Origin: Miscanthus floridulus
Lineage: Eukaryota; Streptophyta; Magnoliopsida; Poales; Poaceae
DNA length: 64,000 nucleotides
Assembly (NCBI RefSeq): GCF_019320115.1
Contig: NC_089593.1
Span: forward strand, 11,685,908-11,749,907
Reading direction: 5' to 3'
Below the pieces are notes generated by a model, which saw only the letters and a list, made by a program, of their open reading frames with translations, searched no databases and was not told the DNA's origin. This document shows, piece by piece, positions 35,170-45,725 of this stretch. Within the stretch, counting starts at the first letter, position 1. Every line of letters starts with the position of its first letter. The translations under genes and the position numbers were made by a program.

Positions 35170-35460
35170 AAACGGCGCTTACTTAAGTCGTTGCAGTTGG
35201 ATGAGTTGAAGTCGTTCACAGTCACACTTCCTTCCACCGGCTGGGTACGCAACCAAAGCCGGCGTCGTTGAAGCTGGGTTAGTTGGGGCAGATGCCGGAG
35301 TCGAGCAGGCCGATGATGGCGTCCGCCGCAGGAGACGATAATGGAACGTCGGTGGGTGCCGCGTTGCTGACGCGCGGGGGCCCGGCTGCGACTGGGACGC
35401 GAAGCAGGGACGGAGGCAGCCCCGAGCAGTGCCCATGCGGTCTCGGCGGCGCACGGCGGA
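35170..35460 (-). pseudogene. Subtilisin-like protease (S8 subtilase) fragment
   Basis: The minus strand encodes AADAIIGLLDSGICPN, a stop, then PSFNDAGFGCVPSRWK. This is the region around the catalytic Asp (usually DTG or DSG followed by IWPE) of plant subtilases. After SRWK the frame shifts and continues as VTVNDFNSSNCND up to a GTAAGC splice-donor-like site near 35180. The His and Ser parts of the triad are not found nearby. One stop, one frameshift and the truncation make it a relic of a secreted serine protease gene, perhaps moved here by a transposon. Confidence 0.65.
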
Positions 35461-36152
35461 GGGTAAGCAGAGGTGGAACAGAAGGGGAGCAGCGTGGCTA
35501 TGGATTGCAAGGAGCGGCAAAGCTCGTGGTAGTAGCAAAATTAGTGGCTGCGCTAGGGAATCTGCAAGGTGATAGAGGATTGGGAAGACCGGAAGAGACG
35601 TTCAGGAAGAAATAAGCCTGAACGAGGATGGTAGCCTGTTCTGGAAGCTCGTGGACATACCTAGCCCAAGCTGTTGTACGGCGTCCGATCTATATCCAAT
35701 GGCCAAGAAACTTTCGTTGATGTGGCCCAATGGATGGCCTGAGCTTGGCCCTGCTTTCGTCTTGTAGAGATGTCCAAATGTAGTTGGTCTGTTCTCTGCT
35801 ACCCAATCCAAAATAGATATTGCATGCCAATCATGACAGCTGATAATGCTGCTAAATCACATTTCCATCGCCAAAGAGATGACAAAAACATGACTAGACC
35901 GGAGACCAAGTGGAGTCAAGAAACTGGCCTAGTAGATTAGTCACCTGAAAGGAAAACCAAATATCTCATTCTTTCAGTGTAGCTTTTGATAAAAAAAATT
36001 ATATATGACTATATGCAGATCAGAATGGATGCTCTATTATTCTATTTAGTTAGCACTAGGAGTAAAAAATAGGAAAATATATGGTAAGTTTTAATGAGAC
36101 ACACTCTGCTCATCTCAACAGGATAAATACACAATACACCTTCTGTCATAAG

Positions 36153-38363
36153 TCATAACTCATAAGTACCATCTACTGTCCTTGCACCCATAGCACAGAA
36201 TGATGCTAAGAATATGATTCTCCTGAAGAATTTACAGTTTAACATTAGGCGTACCTTTCGTCCAGAATCTGGCATAGATTGATCATTCATTGCATCATCT
36301 ATCGTGACATCCTCGTTGATGTTTATAGCATCCCTTTGAGATCCCCGGCCAGGATTTCTTTCATAAGCAATAATCTCTTCATATGCCTTCTGTAAGATAT
36401 CTTTTGCTGCTTTATATACTGCCTCCGATCCAGCTCCTTTCTCAGCACATCTGATGGCATCAGCACATAGGGCATTGTAGCGGCTTGTGGTGGACTGAGA
36501 AGCATCCTCATCGTGAGTATTGTTGTTATTATCTTCTAACAAAGCATCATCATCTCTTGCCCACCTTGTCCAACGTTTCATAAAATATTCAGGTGGAAGT
36601 GTCCGCGGATCAACTATTATGTATACTCCAAGAATATGACGGCACAATATACCTGAGAATTCAAAATACTTGCAACTACAGTTTGCCATCTTATTGGAAG
36701 CATTGTAAGTCACATAGAATGTGTCCGATGGATCTTCATGTTTTGTGATGCTGTATTTACTTATGCAGCCATCTTCAGTCTTCTGAATGATAAACCCCAG
36801 AGACTCTGTAAATTCCTCCTGAAACTTACTGAAGACTGCTTTGGTATAGGTGCTTGCTGCCTGTTTTTCTATTAGTGATGCAGTTTTTGTAGTTGCCTTA
36901 TTTAAGCTGGCATCCATATCTGCTTTTGCTTCATCCTCATATCGGCCTGCCAAGCTCGAATCAAACTGATTAAGAAAAACTTCAAGCGTTGTTTTTGAAT
37001 TGAAATATTTCTTATAGAAATCATTCATGGTTTCCAATTTCCATGTGGGAGATGTTTCTGCAAAGAATGTATCCATCAGGTAAAAAGGAACCCACTTTTG
37101 GCGGATATTGTATATGGCTTGAAGCCATGAATTCTTTCTCAAGTCATATCTATCAATGATTGACATCCAAGTTGTTTCGAAGGACGAGATGGTTTCAGAC
37201 TCAAGAACACAGCTCTCAAGCTCGTCTCTTAGGGTTGGATGCTCTGAGTATGTATGGGTCAGCTTTTGCTTGGTTCTACTCAAAATATTCCACTTACAGA
37301 AACGGTGACAGGAATTCGGAAAAACCTTCCCAATTGCAGCCTTCATAGCCCTGTTTTGGTCAGTGACCAACGAGCATGGCGCCTTACCTCCCATTGCCGC
37401 TAACCATGTTTCAAATAGCCATATAAATGAGAACTCCGTCTCTTCCATAAGCAACGCACATCCAAAAATAACAGGCTGCAGATGATGGTTGACTCCTGAG
37501 AAAGTAACAAAGGGCATCATATACTTGTTCTTCTTGTACGTCGTGTCGAACGTTATAGCATCCCCGAAATGCCGGTAAGCTGCTTTGGCCCTAGCATCAG
37601 CCCAGAAAACATTCACCACACAGCCATTCTTGTCAACCTGTATAGCATGGCAGAATGCAGGGTCATTGGCTTGCATCTTCTTGAGATAATCAAGCAGGCC
37701 CTGAGCGTCCCCTCCTTCCCCAAGGACATTCTGCCTGAGAAACGCCATCTCGTCAGGCCCCACCATCGTGGCCTTATCAGAGCCGCCACCAAGCAAACCT
37801 CTCGCACGAAGGTACCCAACCTTGGCACTACAAGTTCCCAGGTCATGGTTGTGAGCCTTCTCAAGCTTGGAGACAACCCAGTGGTCCGCCTCCCGAACCA
37901 CCTCCATCATAGCGTTGCAACCTTCCCGCATAGACATCCGCTCACGCTTCCTCGTCGCGTCATCCGGCGAGGTCTGTTTCTTCTTGTACATCCCTTCCCT
38001 GGAGCAGACGAACCTCTTCATGACGACAACCTCCTCCGTGCCCTTGGACCGCCGAGACCTGCCGACACGGAAGGGGAAGCCGAGCCGCCTGGCGTACTCG
38101 TTGTAGAACGCCTTGGCAGCCTCATCGGACTCGAACGTCATGCCGAGCACGGGCTCACTGGGGTCCTCGGCTGAGGGGAAATCTCTCGTGCCATCTGGAT
38201 CCGTTCCGGCCCCGACTGACCCTCCTTCCCCGACTGCAGTACCGAGGATGAGACCGTCGCTGTGGACAGGACGGGCATTGGTGTCCAGAGACATGAGGCA
38301 ATCCACATAATCGGCAATCAACTCGTCGCCTTCCGTCCTTTCCCCCTCCATGGCCATTACCAT
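36153..38363 (-). CDS. FAR1-related sequence (FRS) protein, MULE-transposase-derived
   Basis: A 736-codon open frame. Residues 86-175 form the FAR1 DNA-binding zinc domain (FYNEYARRLGFPFRVGRSRRSK, KRFVCSREG, CNA, HNHDL). Residues about 269-362 are the MULE transposase core (ITFDTTYKKNKYMMPFVTFSGVN..., LVTDQNRAM), and residues 562-576 the SWIM zinc finger (CSC...CRH). Proteins of this family are transcription factors in phytochrome A signalling and related pathways, domesticated from Mutator-like transposases. The frame is intact. A GT donor after DSGRK (36255|36254) suggests the last 30 or so codons may be intron and that a small 3' exon lies further left. The ATG at 38363 directly follows a CGCAG acceptor. 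Confidence 0.9.
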   Translation of the reverse strand: MVMAMEGERTEGDELIADYVDCLMSLDTNARPVHSDGLILGTAVGEGGSVGAGTDPDGTRDFPSAEDPSEPVLGMTFESDEAAKAFYNEYARRLGFPFRVGRSRRSKGTEEVVVMKRFVCSREGMYKKKQTSPDDATRKRERMSMREGCNAMMEVVREADHWVVSKLEKAHNHDLGTCSAKVGYLRARGLLGGGSDKATMVGPDEMAFLRQNVLGEGGDAQGLLDYLKKMQANDPAFCHAIQVDKNGCVVNVFWADARAKAAYRHFGDAITFDTTYKKNKYMMPFVTFSGVNHHLQPVIFGCALLMEETEFSFIWLFETWLAAMGGKAPCSLVTDQNRAMKAAIGKVFPNSCHRFCKWNILSRTKQKLTHTYSEHPTLRDELESCVLESETISSFETTWMSIIDRYDLRKNSWLQAIYNIRQKWVPFYLMDTFFAETSPTWKLETMNDFYKKYFNSKTTLEVFLNQFDSSLAGRYEDEAKADMDASLNKATTKTASLIEKQAASTYTKAVFSKFQEEFTESLGFIIQKTEDGCISKYSITKHEDPSDTFYVTYNASNKMANCSCKYFEFSGILCRHILGVYIIVDPRTLPPEYFMKRWTRWARDDDALLEDNNNNTHDEDASQSTTSRYNALCADAIRCAEKGAGSEAVYKAAKDILQKAYEEIIAYERNPGRGSQRDAININEDVTIDDAMNDQSMPDSGRKVRLMLNCKFFRRIIFLASFCAMGARTVDGTYEL

Positions 38364-38660
38364 CTGCGTGTGTTCAAGAATTCAAGATCCCGTACGAGCA
38401 TCCATCACCACAGTTACACTGTTGCTGAAACCAGTAAAAAAATCGGAGTGAGTAGGCATCTACACTTGTGATTTGGCCAGATCCGAATACAAATTGCTAA
38501 ATAGCTCAAGTTAGGGTTCGCGTGCTCAAATTTGCGCAGCAGGAAAGGAAGAGAAAGGGGTGGGCATACCTGGTGCGGTCGGTTCTCGTCGCCGGAAAGG
38601 GGCCGACGAAGACCTGGCAGCTGGGCGTAGGGCGGCGGTGGTCCTGCTAGTTGTCGCACA
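38364..38660 (-). promoter_or_regulatory. 5' UTR exon and intron of the FRS gene
   Basis: ACCGCACCAG|GTATGC at 38570/38569 is a good donor, and CACACGCAG at 38364 a good acceptor just before the ATG. A 5' UTR intron of about 206 bp is inferred. The transcription start is probably a little above 38650; no TATA box is evident. Confidence 0.5.
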
Positions 38661-38771
38661 AGCGAGGGTGCCTTTTGGTTCGTGGGAAATGGGCACTGGG
38701 ATAGGGAAATAGCTGGTGGGACAGATTTTAGGGTTACTTCACAATTTTCGAAGTTTATAATTCACCTATTT

Positions 38772-39878
38772 TAAAACGTCATTATAATTCGTTTTTCTAC
38801 GCCGTCTGGGTGCCTAGGCCCACTGTCAGACCATTTTACGCGTACGCATCTTTCGTATAGACCAAAACACTCCTGCTGTTTCTCTCTTCCTCACCTCACT
38901 GACATGTGGGCCCCACAAGTCAGATTCTCCTTCGACCTTCGGCCATCCTCCACCACACAGCAGGCGCAACACGGGGCGGCGGCGGCGGTGGCGGCCTCGA
39001 GCTAGAGCAGCTCGTCGCCCGCGGCGGAGAAGACGAAGACATGGCCATAGGAGTCCCCCAACGACGAAGTACTTGGTGAGCCCGTCGGGGTCCTCGCATG
39101 GCAGTGTGGCCGCCACCGCGGCGTACGCGCCCACCCCGAGCCGCATGGCCGCCGTGAAGTGGAAATGCTCGAACCATACGGGACTGCGCTTGGTGACCGC
39201 CATGCCCTGCGGGGAGCGTCGGTCCTCGACAGCCGCCGCCACGGGGGCAGCCAGTGGCGGGGGATCCCCGGGTCTGTGGATCTGGCCCGAGCGCGGACTT
39301 GAGCAAGTGGACGGACCTCGCGAGCGACTCTACTAGCTCATCCATCCTCGCGGGCTGCGCCGCGTGCCACTCCAGCAGCGCGGCCTTAGCCGCCGCCTCC
39401 ACCGGCGCTTCCTCCGACGCGGCGACGAGCTGGAGGAGGTGGAGGGCAGCGATGCGGTGGGGCATGGCCCGTCGACAAGGACTCTGTCGTGCTGTTTGCT
39501 GACGCCTCCACGTGCAGCGCCGCCGACACCTCCCCCGCCCCGATGACCAGCCTCTGATTGAGCACCCTACGGTAGCCGAGTTGGAGATGCTAGCAGCATA
39601 GAGGACGGAGAGGTAGGAAGCAGGAGCCCGATGTCTATCTTTGGCCGCGACAGTGGTTAGATGCACGGGGGGTGGCGAGGGAGATGGGAACCATCGGCAA
39701 GAGAAAGGAGACGAAGGGGCCTACGTGTGAGTGAGTAGAGAGAGGGGTGTAGGTGAGGCTAATATCGTCCATACGAAAATACTGTATGTCGCGTACATCT
39801 GACAGTGGGCCTCGGCATCTAGGAGATGTAGAAAATGGCATGAATCATGTAGACGAAGAATTATAATGGCAAGTCCCT
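38772..39878. mobile_element. Candidate Pack-MULE carrying a gene fragment
   Basis: The two ends are degenerate inverted repeats of about 100 bp. Left: CGTCATTATAATTCG, then TCTAC, GCCTAGGCCCACTGTCAGA, TACGCG and TTTCGTATAGAC (38777-38862). Right, on the minus strand: TGCCATTATAATTC, TCTAC, GCCGAGGCCCACTGTCAGA, TACGCG and TTTCGTATGGAC (39876 back to 39767). Between them lies a GC-rich fragment of a host gene. Long TIRs around a gene fragment are the hallmark of Pack-MULEs. I could not fix a 9-bp target duplication. Confidence 0.65.
38900..39560 (-). pseudogene. At1g75140-like membrane protein fragment
   Basis: The minus strand carries LLEWHAAQPARMDELVESLARSV and KRSPVWFEHFHFTAAMRLGV, then LPCEDPDGLTKYFVVG, and in another frame GDSYGHVFVFSAAGDELL, a stop, and LEAATAAAPVLRLLCGG. 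This order matches the plant At1g75140-type membrane protein family as I know it. One extra G in a GGGGG run (about 39056-39060), a TAG where Glu is expected, and further frame changes near 39250-39330 break it. It lies wholly between the inverted repeats of the candidate Pack-MULE, which explains its isolation. Confidence 0.6.
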
Positions 39879-40536
39879 AGATTTTATCCCTCGTTTGGAT
39901 GGTGGGAAAAGGAAATGAAGCTATATTTGGATTGGGAAATCTCAACCCGATGGGAGGGTTGGGTTTTGACGAGAAATGAGATCCGCTCAGCACCGCGAAA
40001 CGGAGCAGGCAGCCGCCGCGCCGTGAGCACGGGCAGACGCTGCGTCGCGAGCACGAGTAGCAATGGCTCACGGACGCCGCGATGTGGGCTGGAGCAGCGA
40101 CTCTAGCTCCGCTCTCTCCTCTCCCTTTGCTCCCTCTTTCTTCTTCGGCTGCTATCCCGTGGAGGCGCGACACCTAGGGAGCCTCACGGGCGGACGCCGC
40201 TGCCCTGGCTGGCCGCGAGCCGCCAGTGAGCGCGCGGGGGAGGCGCGGGCACGGCCCCTCGCGTGGCCTCGCCCCGGCTAGCCGCCCCGCCACCGCTGGT
40301 CGAAGGCAGCCGTTGTTCCGCTGGCTGGGTCGCCACCGTCGCCAGCCCCTGCGGCTTGCGGGCACGGGTCGCTTGAGGATGACTGGATGAGACGATGATT
40401 GTTTTTCTAATTACATTAATCTTGTGGGCTCCACTCAACCCAAACCCAAACCGGCTCCATCCAAATAAAGGATTGGGCTAGAATCATGTATCTATGACCC
40501 TAACCCAGCCTATTTCCTTTTCCCTTACCCAGCGTG

Positions 40537-42009
40537 AATTTTTTAACACTTTTTTAAACTATTTTCAAATCTGACACTGTTTATTTTTTTTTTCCAAAAC
40601 TAACACTTTTAGCCGTGCCTATTCGCATGGCGTGGCAAAATCAATCTGTCGCGTCATGCATGGCAGCGCGGCAAGGGCAATCAACGGCTGCGGCGACCGC
40701 TGACGTGGCAAGTCTGACGCACCACCCGTCACGGCGCGATGGGCCTGTCGCGCCACGTATCACAGCGTGGCAGACCTGCTACTCCTACTTGCCTTGTACT
40801 TATGCTGTTGTGTCTGCACACAAAGCCTGTATGGCCCTATAGGCTGGCTATGGTAGAGCAAGCTAGGAGGAGACGTGCACACAGAGGCATATGAGTGATG
40901 TGACACTACGGTAGCGCAGGTTTCGCCATTGTGACCTGACACAGTGACACCTCTCCCTTGGTCTCTGACTTGCTTTTGGACTGTGCACTTGACGCAGCAT
41001 CATTGTGACATGCATAGTGCTTGAGAGCAGCTCACGAGCTACTAGCATCTAACTGTGTGCCTCGTTGAGAGTAGACAAGAGAGTGGTGGATTGGTCTTGC
41101 TTGTGCCTAGGGTATAAGCGGGGCGTGTGTTTCGGGGTACCCAGCTATGATACATTGGTTCGTGAATCGCCGTGTGATACAGTACGACTTGTCTATGATC
41201 TAACACCGTAATAAGAACTGAAAGATGAAATGCAATGAATGGATCTGATTGCTCAACTCTTGCTTGAAAGTAGAACATGTGCTTACATAGAATGATTAGC
41301 TAATTAACTAATCATGACTGCTAATAAAAACACATAAATAAGAATTCACTACTAGTGATGTTTTTTGCAAAAAAGAAACCCAGCAAACCATAAAGATTAT
41401 CATATCATTTGGAGTCGGGAAATTATTCCCACTAGTAACCCACTGCTCTCAACGAGGCACACAGTCAGATGCTCGTAGCCCATGAGCTGCTCTCAAGCAC
41501 TATGCATGTCACAATGACGCCGCGTCAAGTGCACAGTCAAAAAGCAAGTCAGAGACCGATGGGAGGTGTCACTGTGTCAGGTCACAATGGCGAAGCCTGC
41601 GCTACCGTGGTATCATATCACTCACATGTCTCTGTGTGCACGCCTCCTCCTAGCTACCATAGCCAGCCCATAGGGGCATACATGCTTTGTGTGCAGGCAC
41701 AACAACAGAAGTACAAGAAGAGTAGGAGTAGCAGGTCTGCCACGCCGTGATGCATGACATGGCAGCCCCGCGCTGTAATGCGTGGTGCGGCAGGCCCGCC
41801 GCGCCGTGACGGGTGGCGCGTCAGACTTGCCACGTCAGCGGTCGCCGCAGCCGTTGACTGCCCCTGTCGCGCCGCCATGCATGGCGCGACAGAGTGATTT
41901 TGCCGCGCCATGCGAATAGGCGCAGCCAAAAGTGTTAGTTAAAAAAAAAAAATAAACAATGTCAGATTTGAAAATAGTTTAAAAAAATGTTAAAAATAAA
42001 AAAAAATTC
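40537..42009. mobile_element. MULE-like element with terminal inverted repeats above 500 bp
   Basis: The arms at about 40537-41072 and 41440-42009 are inverted copies of each other. Both begin AATTTTTT...TTTAAACTATTTTCAAATCTGACA and contain GCGGCGACCGCTGACGTGGC, TTCGCCATTGTGACCTGACA and TGTGTGCCTCGTTGAGAG. CCCAGCGTG occurs on both sides (40528-40536 and 42010-42018), a 9-bp duplication typical of Mutator-like elements. No transposase is present. The 362-bp loop is retrotransposon-derived. Confidence 0.82.
41073..41434 (+). repeat. Captured LTR fragment in the MULE-like loop
   Basis: From GACAAGAGAGTGGTGGATTG to GTCGGGAAATTATTCCCACT it aligns along its whole length and in the same orientation with 63203-63562, part of the 4 kb LTR at the right end. 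Shared blocks include AAGCGGGGCGTGTGT, TTGCTCAACTCTTGCTTGAA and AGTCGGGAAATTATTCCCAC. Confidence 0.85.
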
Positions 42010-42039
42010 CCCAGCGTGCATCCAAACACCACCGAGGTG

Positions 42040-43066
42040 AACTGGAGAAGGAAAACAGCAGGTGTGTGTGAACGCAGGAGTAGGGTTGGCCGAGCCTTGC
42101 TTCTCCGGGCGCGCGCTACTGGGCTGGGCTGGTTGCTCATTCTTTTTCGGTTTTCCTTTTTTTTCTTTTTTCTTTTTTGCCCTGACACTCGGCTCTCCTT
42201 TTTGTTTCTCATAAAAAAAACTCGGCTCTCCTTTTTTTTCTGTTTTCATTTTTTCTTCCAACTACTTTCATTATCATAATTTGTGAGTTGTAATCATGTT
42301 TATTGTTTTCATATCCAATAGTGATTTTTCCATTTTCTATCACTAGCTTATGGTAAATTCTGTTATTGGTCTTTTTATTTTTTGTTTTGATTCATTTTTA
42401 TATAATCCTTTTATTTCACATAAATATATCACAAGCATTTTTCCCAAAATGTAGCATTATCTCGTAAATGCTGGAATAAATTTCTCTAAATATGGGAACA
42501 TTTTGGTCATGAAGCTAGAACATTTTGGTCAAAAGGTCACGGAGTTAGATCTACGTCCTAGACCGAGTCTTGTGTGTGCTGAGGTGTCTCTCATGGTTTG
42601 TTAGATCATCATATGGGCACTTAACCAATATATGAACATCAAAATTTGTGTCCCTCTTTAGTACAACATTTCCTAAACTCAATTTCAAAAACAAAGATGA
42701 ACTTAGCACTATGTATTCTTTTGCCATATACCATCAACTTTGAGGGGTTTAAAAGCCGTTCACATCTCATAAACCTTATTAAGAAGCCCTTAATTATTTG
42801 TAACTAATAAACCAAAAACCCACGAGGTCTATCACAAGCCCAGTTCCACTTGGTTGATTAATGACTAGTAGTATTACTGGCCATTTATATACTGTCAAGA
42901 CATTTAACTAATGAGAATAATTTTATTAGAGATGGTGGTACACTTTTTCTGGAAGCTTGGTCATGGTTAGAGAGTATTTTCTCGGAATAAAACTAAAAAT
43001 AAAGCACCTCATATTTTGGAACATGGAAAGTAAGGACTAATTATATATCAAGTTTTAAATATTTGT
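42040..43066. other. AT-rich non-coding stretch
   Basis: Poly-pyrimidine runs near 42150-42250, then AT-rich sequence without recognised genes or element ends. Confidence 0.5.
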
Positions 43067-43071
43067 GGTTT

Positions 43072-43727
43072 TGTTGGAAAACTGGGTTTTCAACGGGTAT
43101 AAAGCAGTGAATTCTTCACCTAGGCGGAGGCCCTAGGCGACGGCTGAGAAAGTGGTAGGTGGACCTAAGCACAATTAGGGTTTTATAAGTGCATTCACCA
43201 ACTACCTTTACATAGGATCTGGCTCCCCCTTTTATAGGACATTATTTTCTACTATTTCATTATACATCACTGCCCTATGCCAGCTAAGGTACATTCCTAG
43301 AATATCCTAAGACTAGTTCAAATCTTCAGGGGCATCTCGGGTCTTTTTCTTCTGCACCGCCTTTGCATGTCGGGCCTCAGCTGTAGGCCCATGGGAGGCC
43401 CATTTCCAACTCTAGGCCGTAGTGCTGTAAGAGCTCCCTTCTCTCGGGCGGGGATCACACGGCCTTTGCCTGAACCACCTGAGCCTCTGCCTACGCTCTG
43501 CGACCTCCGTCGAGGAGCTCCTCCGAGTACCTTCGGAGTCTGCGCTTGGACCTCCGCCTTTCCGGTGGTCAGAGATGAAGTCTTTCCTTGGCGTTCCTAC
43601 GCTTTGACCTTCGCCAAGCCAGCGGTCGGACCCGATGGCTCCTCCTGGTATACCTGCGCATCATGAAACATGTAAACAGTTGTTGTTACGTAGGGGCCTC
43701 CGCTACTCATATGTCTATGTCCCAACA
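43072..43727 (-). repeat. LTR (3' LTR in minus orientation) of a gypsy-type element
   Basis: TGTTGGAAAACT to GTCCCAACA forms a 656-bp LTR with inverted ends TGTTGG/CCAACA. On the minus strand, CAAGGGGAGAAC (43728-43739) directly precedes it as a polypurine tract, and GTCCTATAAAAGGGG (about 43230-43244) is a TATA box, so the element points left. Flanks GGTTT and GTTCT do not match, as expected when one side is internal sequence. Confidence 0.7.
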
Positions 43728-43951
43728 GTTCTCCCCTTGAGGGCATGGTCTGATGCGAGCGGGCCATGACCCTTAATTTCATCGTTGATATTGAGCTGCG
43801 GAGGCTTCCCCTCTTTCCCCCTTGGGTCGCCCGGATCAGATTGTTGTGGTTGTGGTGTGTCGCTTTCTTATTGGTTGCGGTGGCTCTAGAACCGACGCGT
43901 CGCCGAACGGATGTGACCGTTGAGCGTGGGAGTTGAAACGTTGATCCGTGG

Positions 43952-43960
43952 CCTATATAA
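43952..43960 (+). promoter_or_regulatory. TATA-box candidate of the antisense gene
   Basis: CCTATATAAGGGTGCTG on the plus strand, about 245 bases before the ATG at 44202, opposite to the LTR orientation. Confidence 0.5.
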
Positions 43961-45059
43961 GGGTGCTGTAGGTGAAGGCTCCCTCACCCCCGTACGAGCT
44001 ATTGCTTTCACCTGCTAGCGCCTTCTTAGTTTTCCTTCGCCTACTTAACCTTCACTCAAGTTCGTTGTGCCTTTGCTTCTCCAAGCTTATTTTGGTGCTT
44101 CTTCTTCTAGTTCCCACCCGCGTCGGGCTTCCTTGTTTGGCCCTTAATCTTGCCTACTCGGCGTTAGGGCTAGCGGTTGGTCCCAACGCTTCGAGGAGTG
44201 TATGCTGGCTAGTGTGGAGGCTATTGAGTTGGAGGAGGATCTTGTGAGCATCGAAGCCTCCGTTGGTGATCTAATTACTGTCGAAGAAGCAGAAGACATG
44301 GCTAGCGTGGGCATGACATGGGATTTTGGGCCTTCGGTCATGACGAAGGATATGATTGAGGCTTTGGAGAAGGAGGGCTATTTTGGTGTGGGGAAGGCGA
44401 AGCCTCCGTAGGATGAGACGGTGCCTAAACCATAGGCTGCTGATGCCATCGTTTTTCGTGATTTCTTTACCTACGGCCTTTGCTTCCCTACTGCATGGTT
44501 CCTTCACCATATTTGGGAGGCTTTTGAGGTACAACTACACCATCTTACTCCAAATGGTATTCTTACTTTGAGTAAGTTTTGCTGGGCTTGCATGTCTTAT
44601 GGTGCGGAGCCACACATTGGCACATTTTGTGAGTATTATGAGCTTCAACGACAACCCAAGAAGGTGGGCGAAGACCAGCTTGTTGCCCAGTATGGTAGCT
44701 GTGCCTTCATGCCTAAGAGGCAATAGAAGGGCGAGAGATTGCAGATTTCTTTTGCCTAGAAGAATAAGTGGAATAAAGACTAGATGCAGTATTGGTTCTA
44801 TGTCAGGACTGACGGCATGACCTCTACGGATAGTGAAGGGAAGAAGCACACTCGGTATCCGTTGGCTTTGGTTATGACTTCGATGTAGCCTTCGACCCAA
44901 GGGACTCCTGGACCAGAGGTCATTGAAGGACGCGAGGCCTGTGATAAGGCCTTCGCTTGAGCTTGCCATTATTCTAGAGGCCGTGGTCTAGTGGAGGAAA
45001 TGGTGGCGTCGAAGTGCTGGCCGTTAGGATGTAATAGATCAGCGATGAGGATTGAAATG

Positions 45060-45064
45060 GTTAG
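45060..45064. repeat. Target-site duplication GTTAG, left
   Basis: GTTAG here and at 50406-50410 flanks the nested LTR element; one copy belongs to the host reading frame. Confidence 0.75.
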
Positions 45065-45725
45065 TGTCGGGGTTATAACCTCGGGGTATCTCAAGGCATC
45101 GATTAGATGGCGGGCCGCATAGCTCACAACATAAACACAGACAAAGGCCCAAACAACCAAGGCCCAGCAAAAGACAAATAGGGTAGGCTAGGTGCTGAGG
45201 TTGGGGTTATCCATGACCCCTTCCACCTACCTTGGTCTCACCACGCTCACAAGGCGTATGATCTCTCTCCGTCATGACCTCTGGAAGAGATAGAAAGAGG
45301 TCATGCCTTGCCAAACGAGCCTACCCTGACAAGAGCAAGCATGCCGCATTGACCCTGTAAGGACCAAGGTGATAGTAGTCACCTTAGCCCGATCAGACAC
45401 TAACCCTGTGCCACACTGCACGAACAAGACAACATTGCCTCGAGGCGGTAACAACGGGTACGATGACCACCGACTGTGTACGACCCAACTAGGCAGGTAT
45501 ACTATCCTACCCACTATGGAATGGAAGCCACAACAAGGGTTTCAGCGAAGAGGCCAACCAGGCCAGTTGAAAGCCTCGACCTCGACAATCGGGGTCATGG
45601 CCCTCAGTCTCGAGAAATGACCAGACAAATGATGACCCAGGGCAGCTACCTGCTATGGGTACAACACCCTGGGAGAACCTAGAAGCGGTGACATGCCCTA
45701 ATAAGTGCATGTCAAGGCAATGCTC
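45065..45725 (+). repeat. 5' LTR copy, truncated
   Basis: Starts TGTCGGGGTTATAACC and parallels the right LTR to about 45690 (GAACCTAGAAG). It then skips about 130 bases present in the other copy and loses similarity soon after ATGCTCTAA. No primer-binding site is visible. Confidence 0.7.

Larger units (their letters stand above)
39889..42030. mobile_element. PIF/Tourist-like element split by a MULE-like insertion
   Basis: The left end CTCGTTTGGATGGTGGGAAA and following GGAAAAGGAAAT match, in inverted orientation, the right end GGTGTTTGGATGC (42018-42030) plus GGGAAAAGGAAATAGG. The latter lies just left of the nested insertion (about 40509-40527). Removing 40537-42009 and one target copy rejoins the right arm. 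The interior (39980-40380) is GC-rich with no recognisable gene. Confidence 0.6.

Noticed and set aside
39980..40440. GC-rich frames in the Tourist-like element
   Set aside because: Short, overlapping on both strands, no homology recognised.
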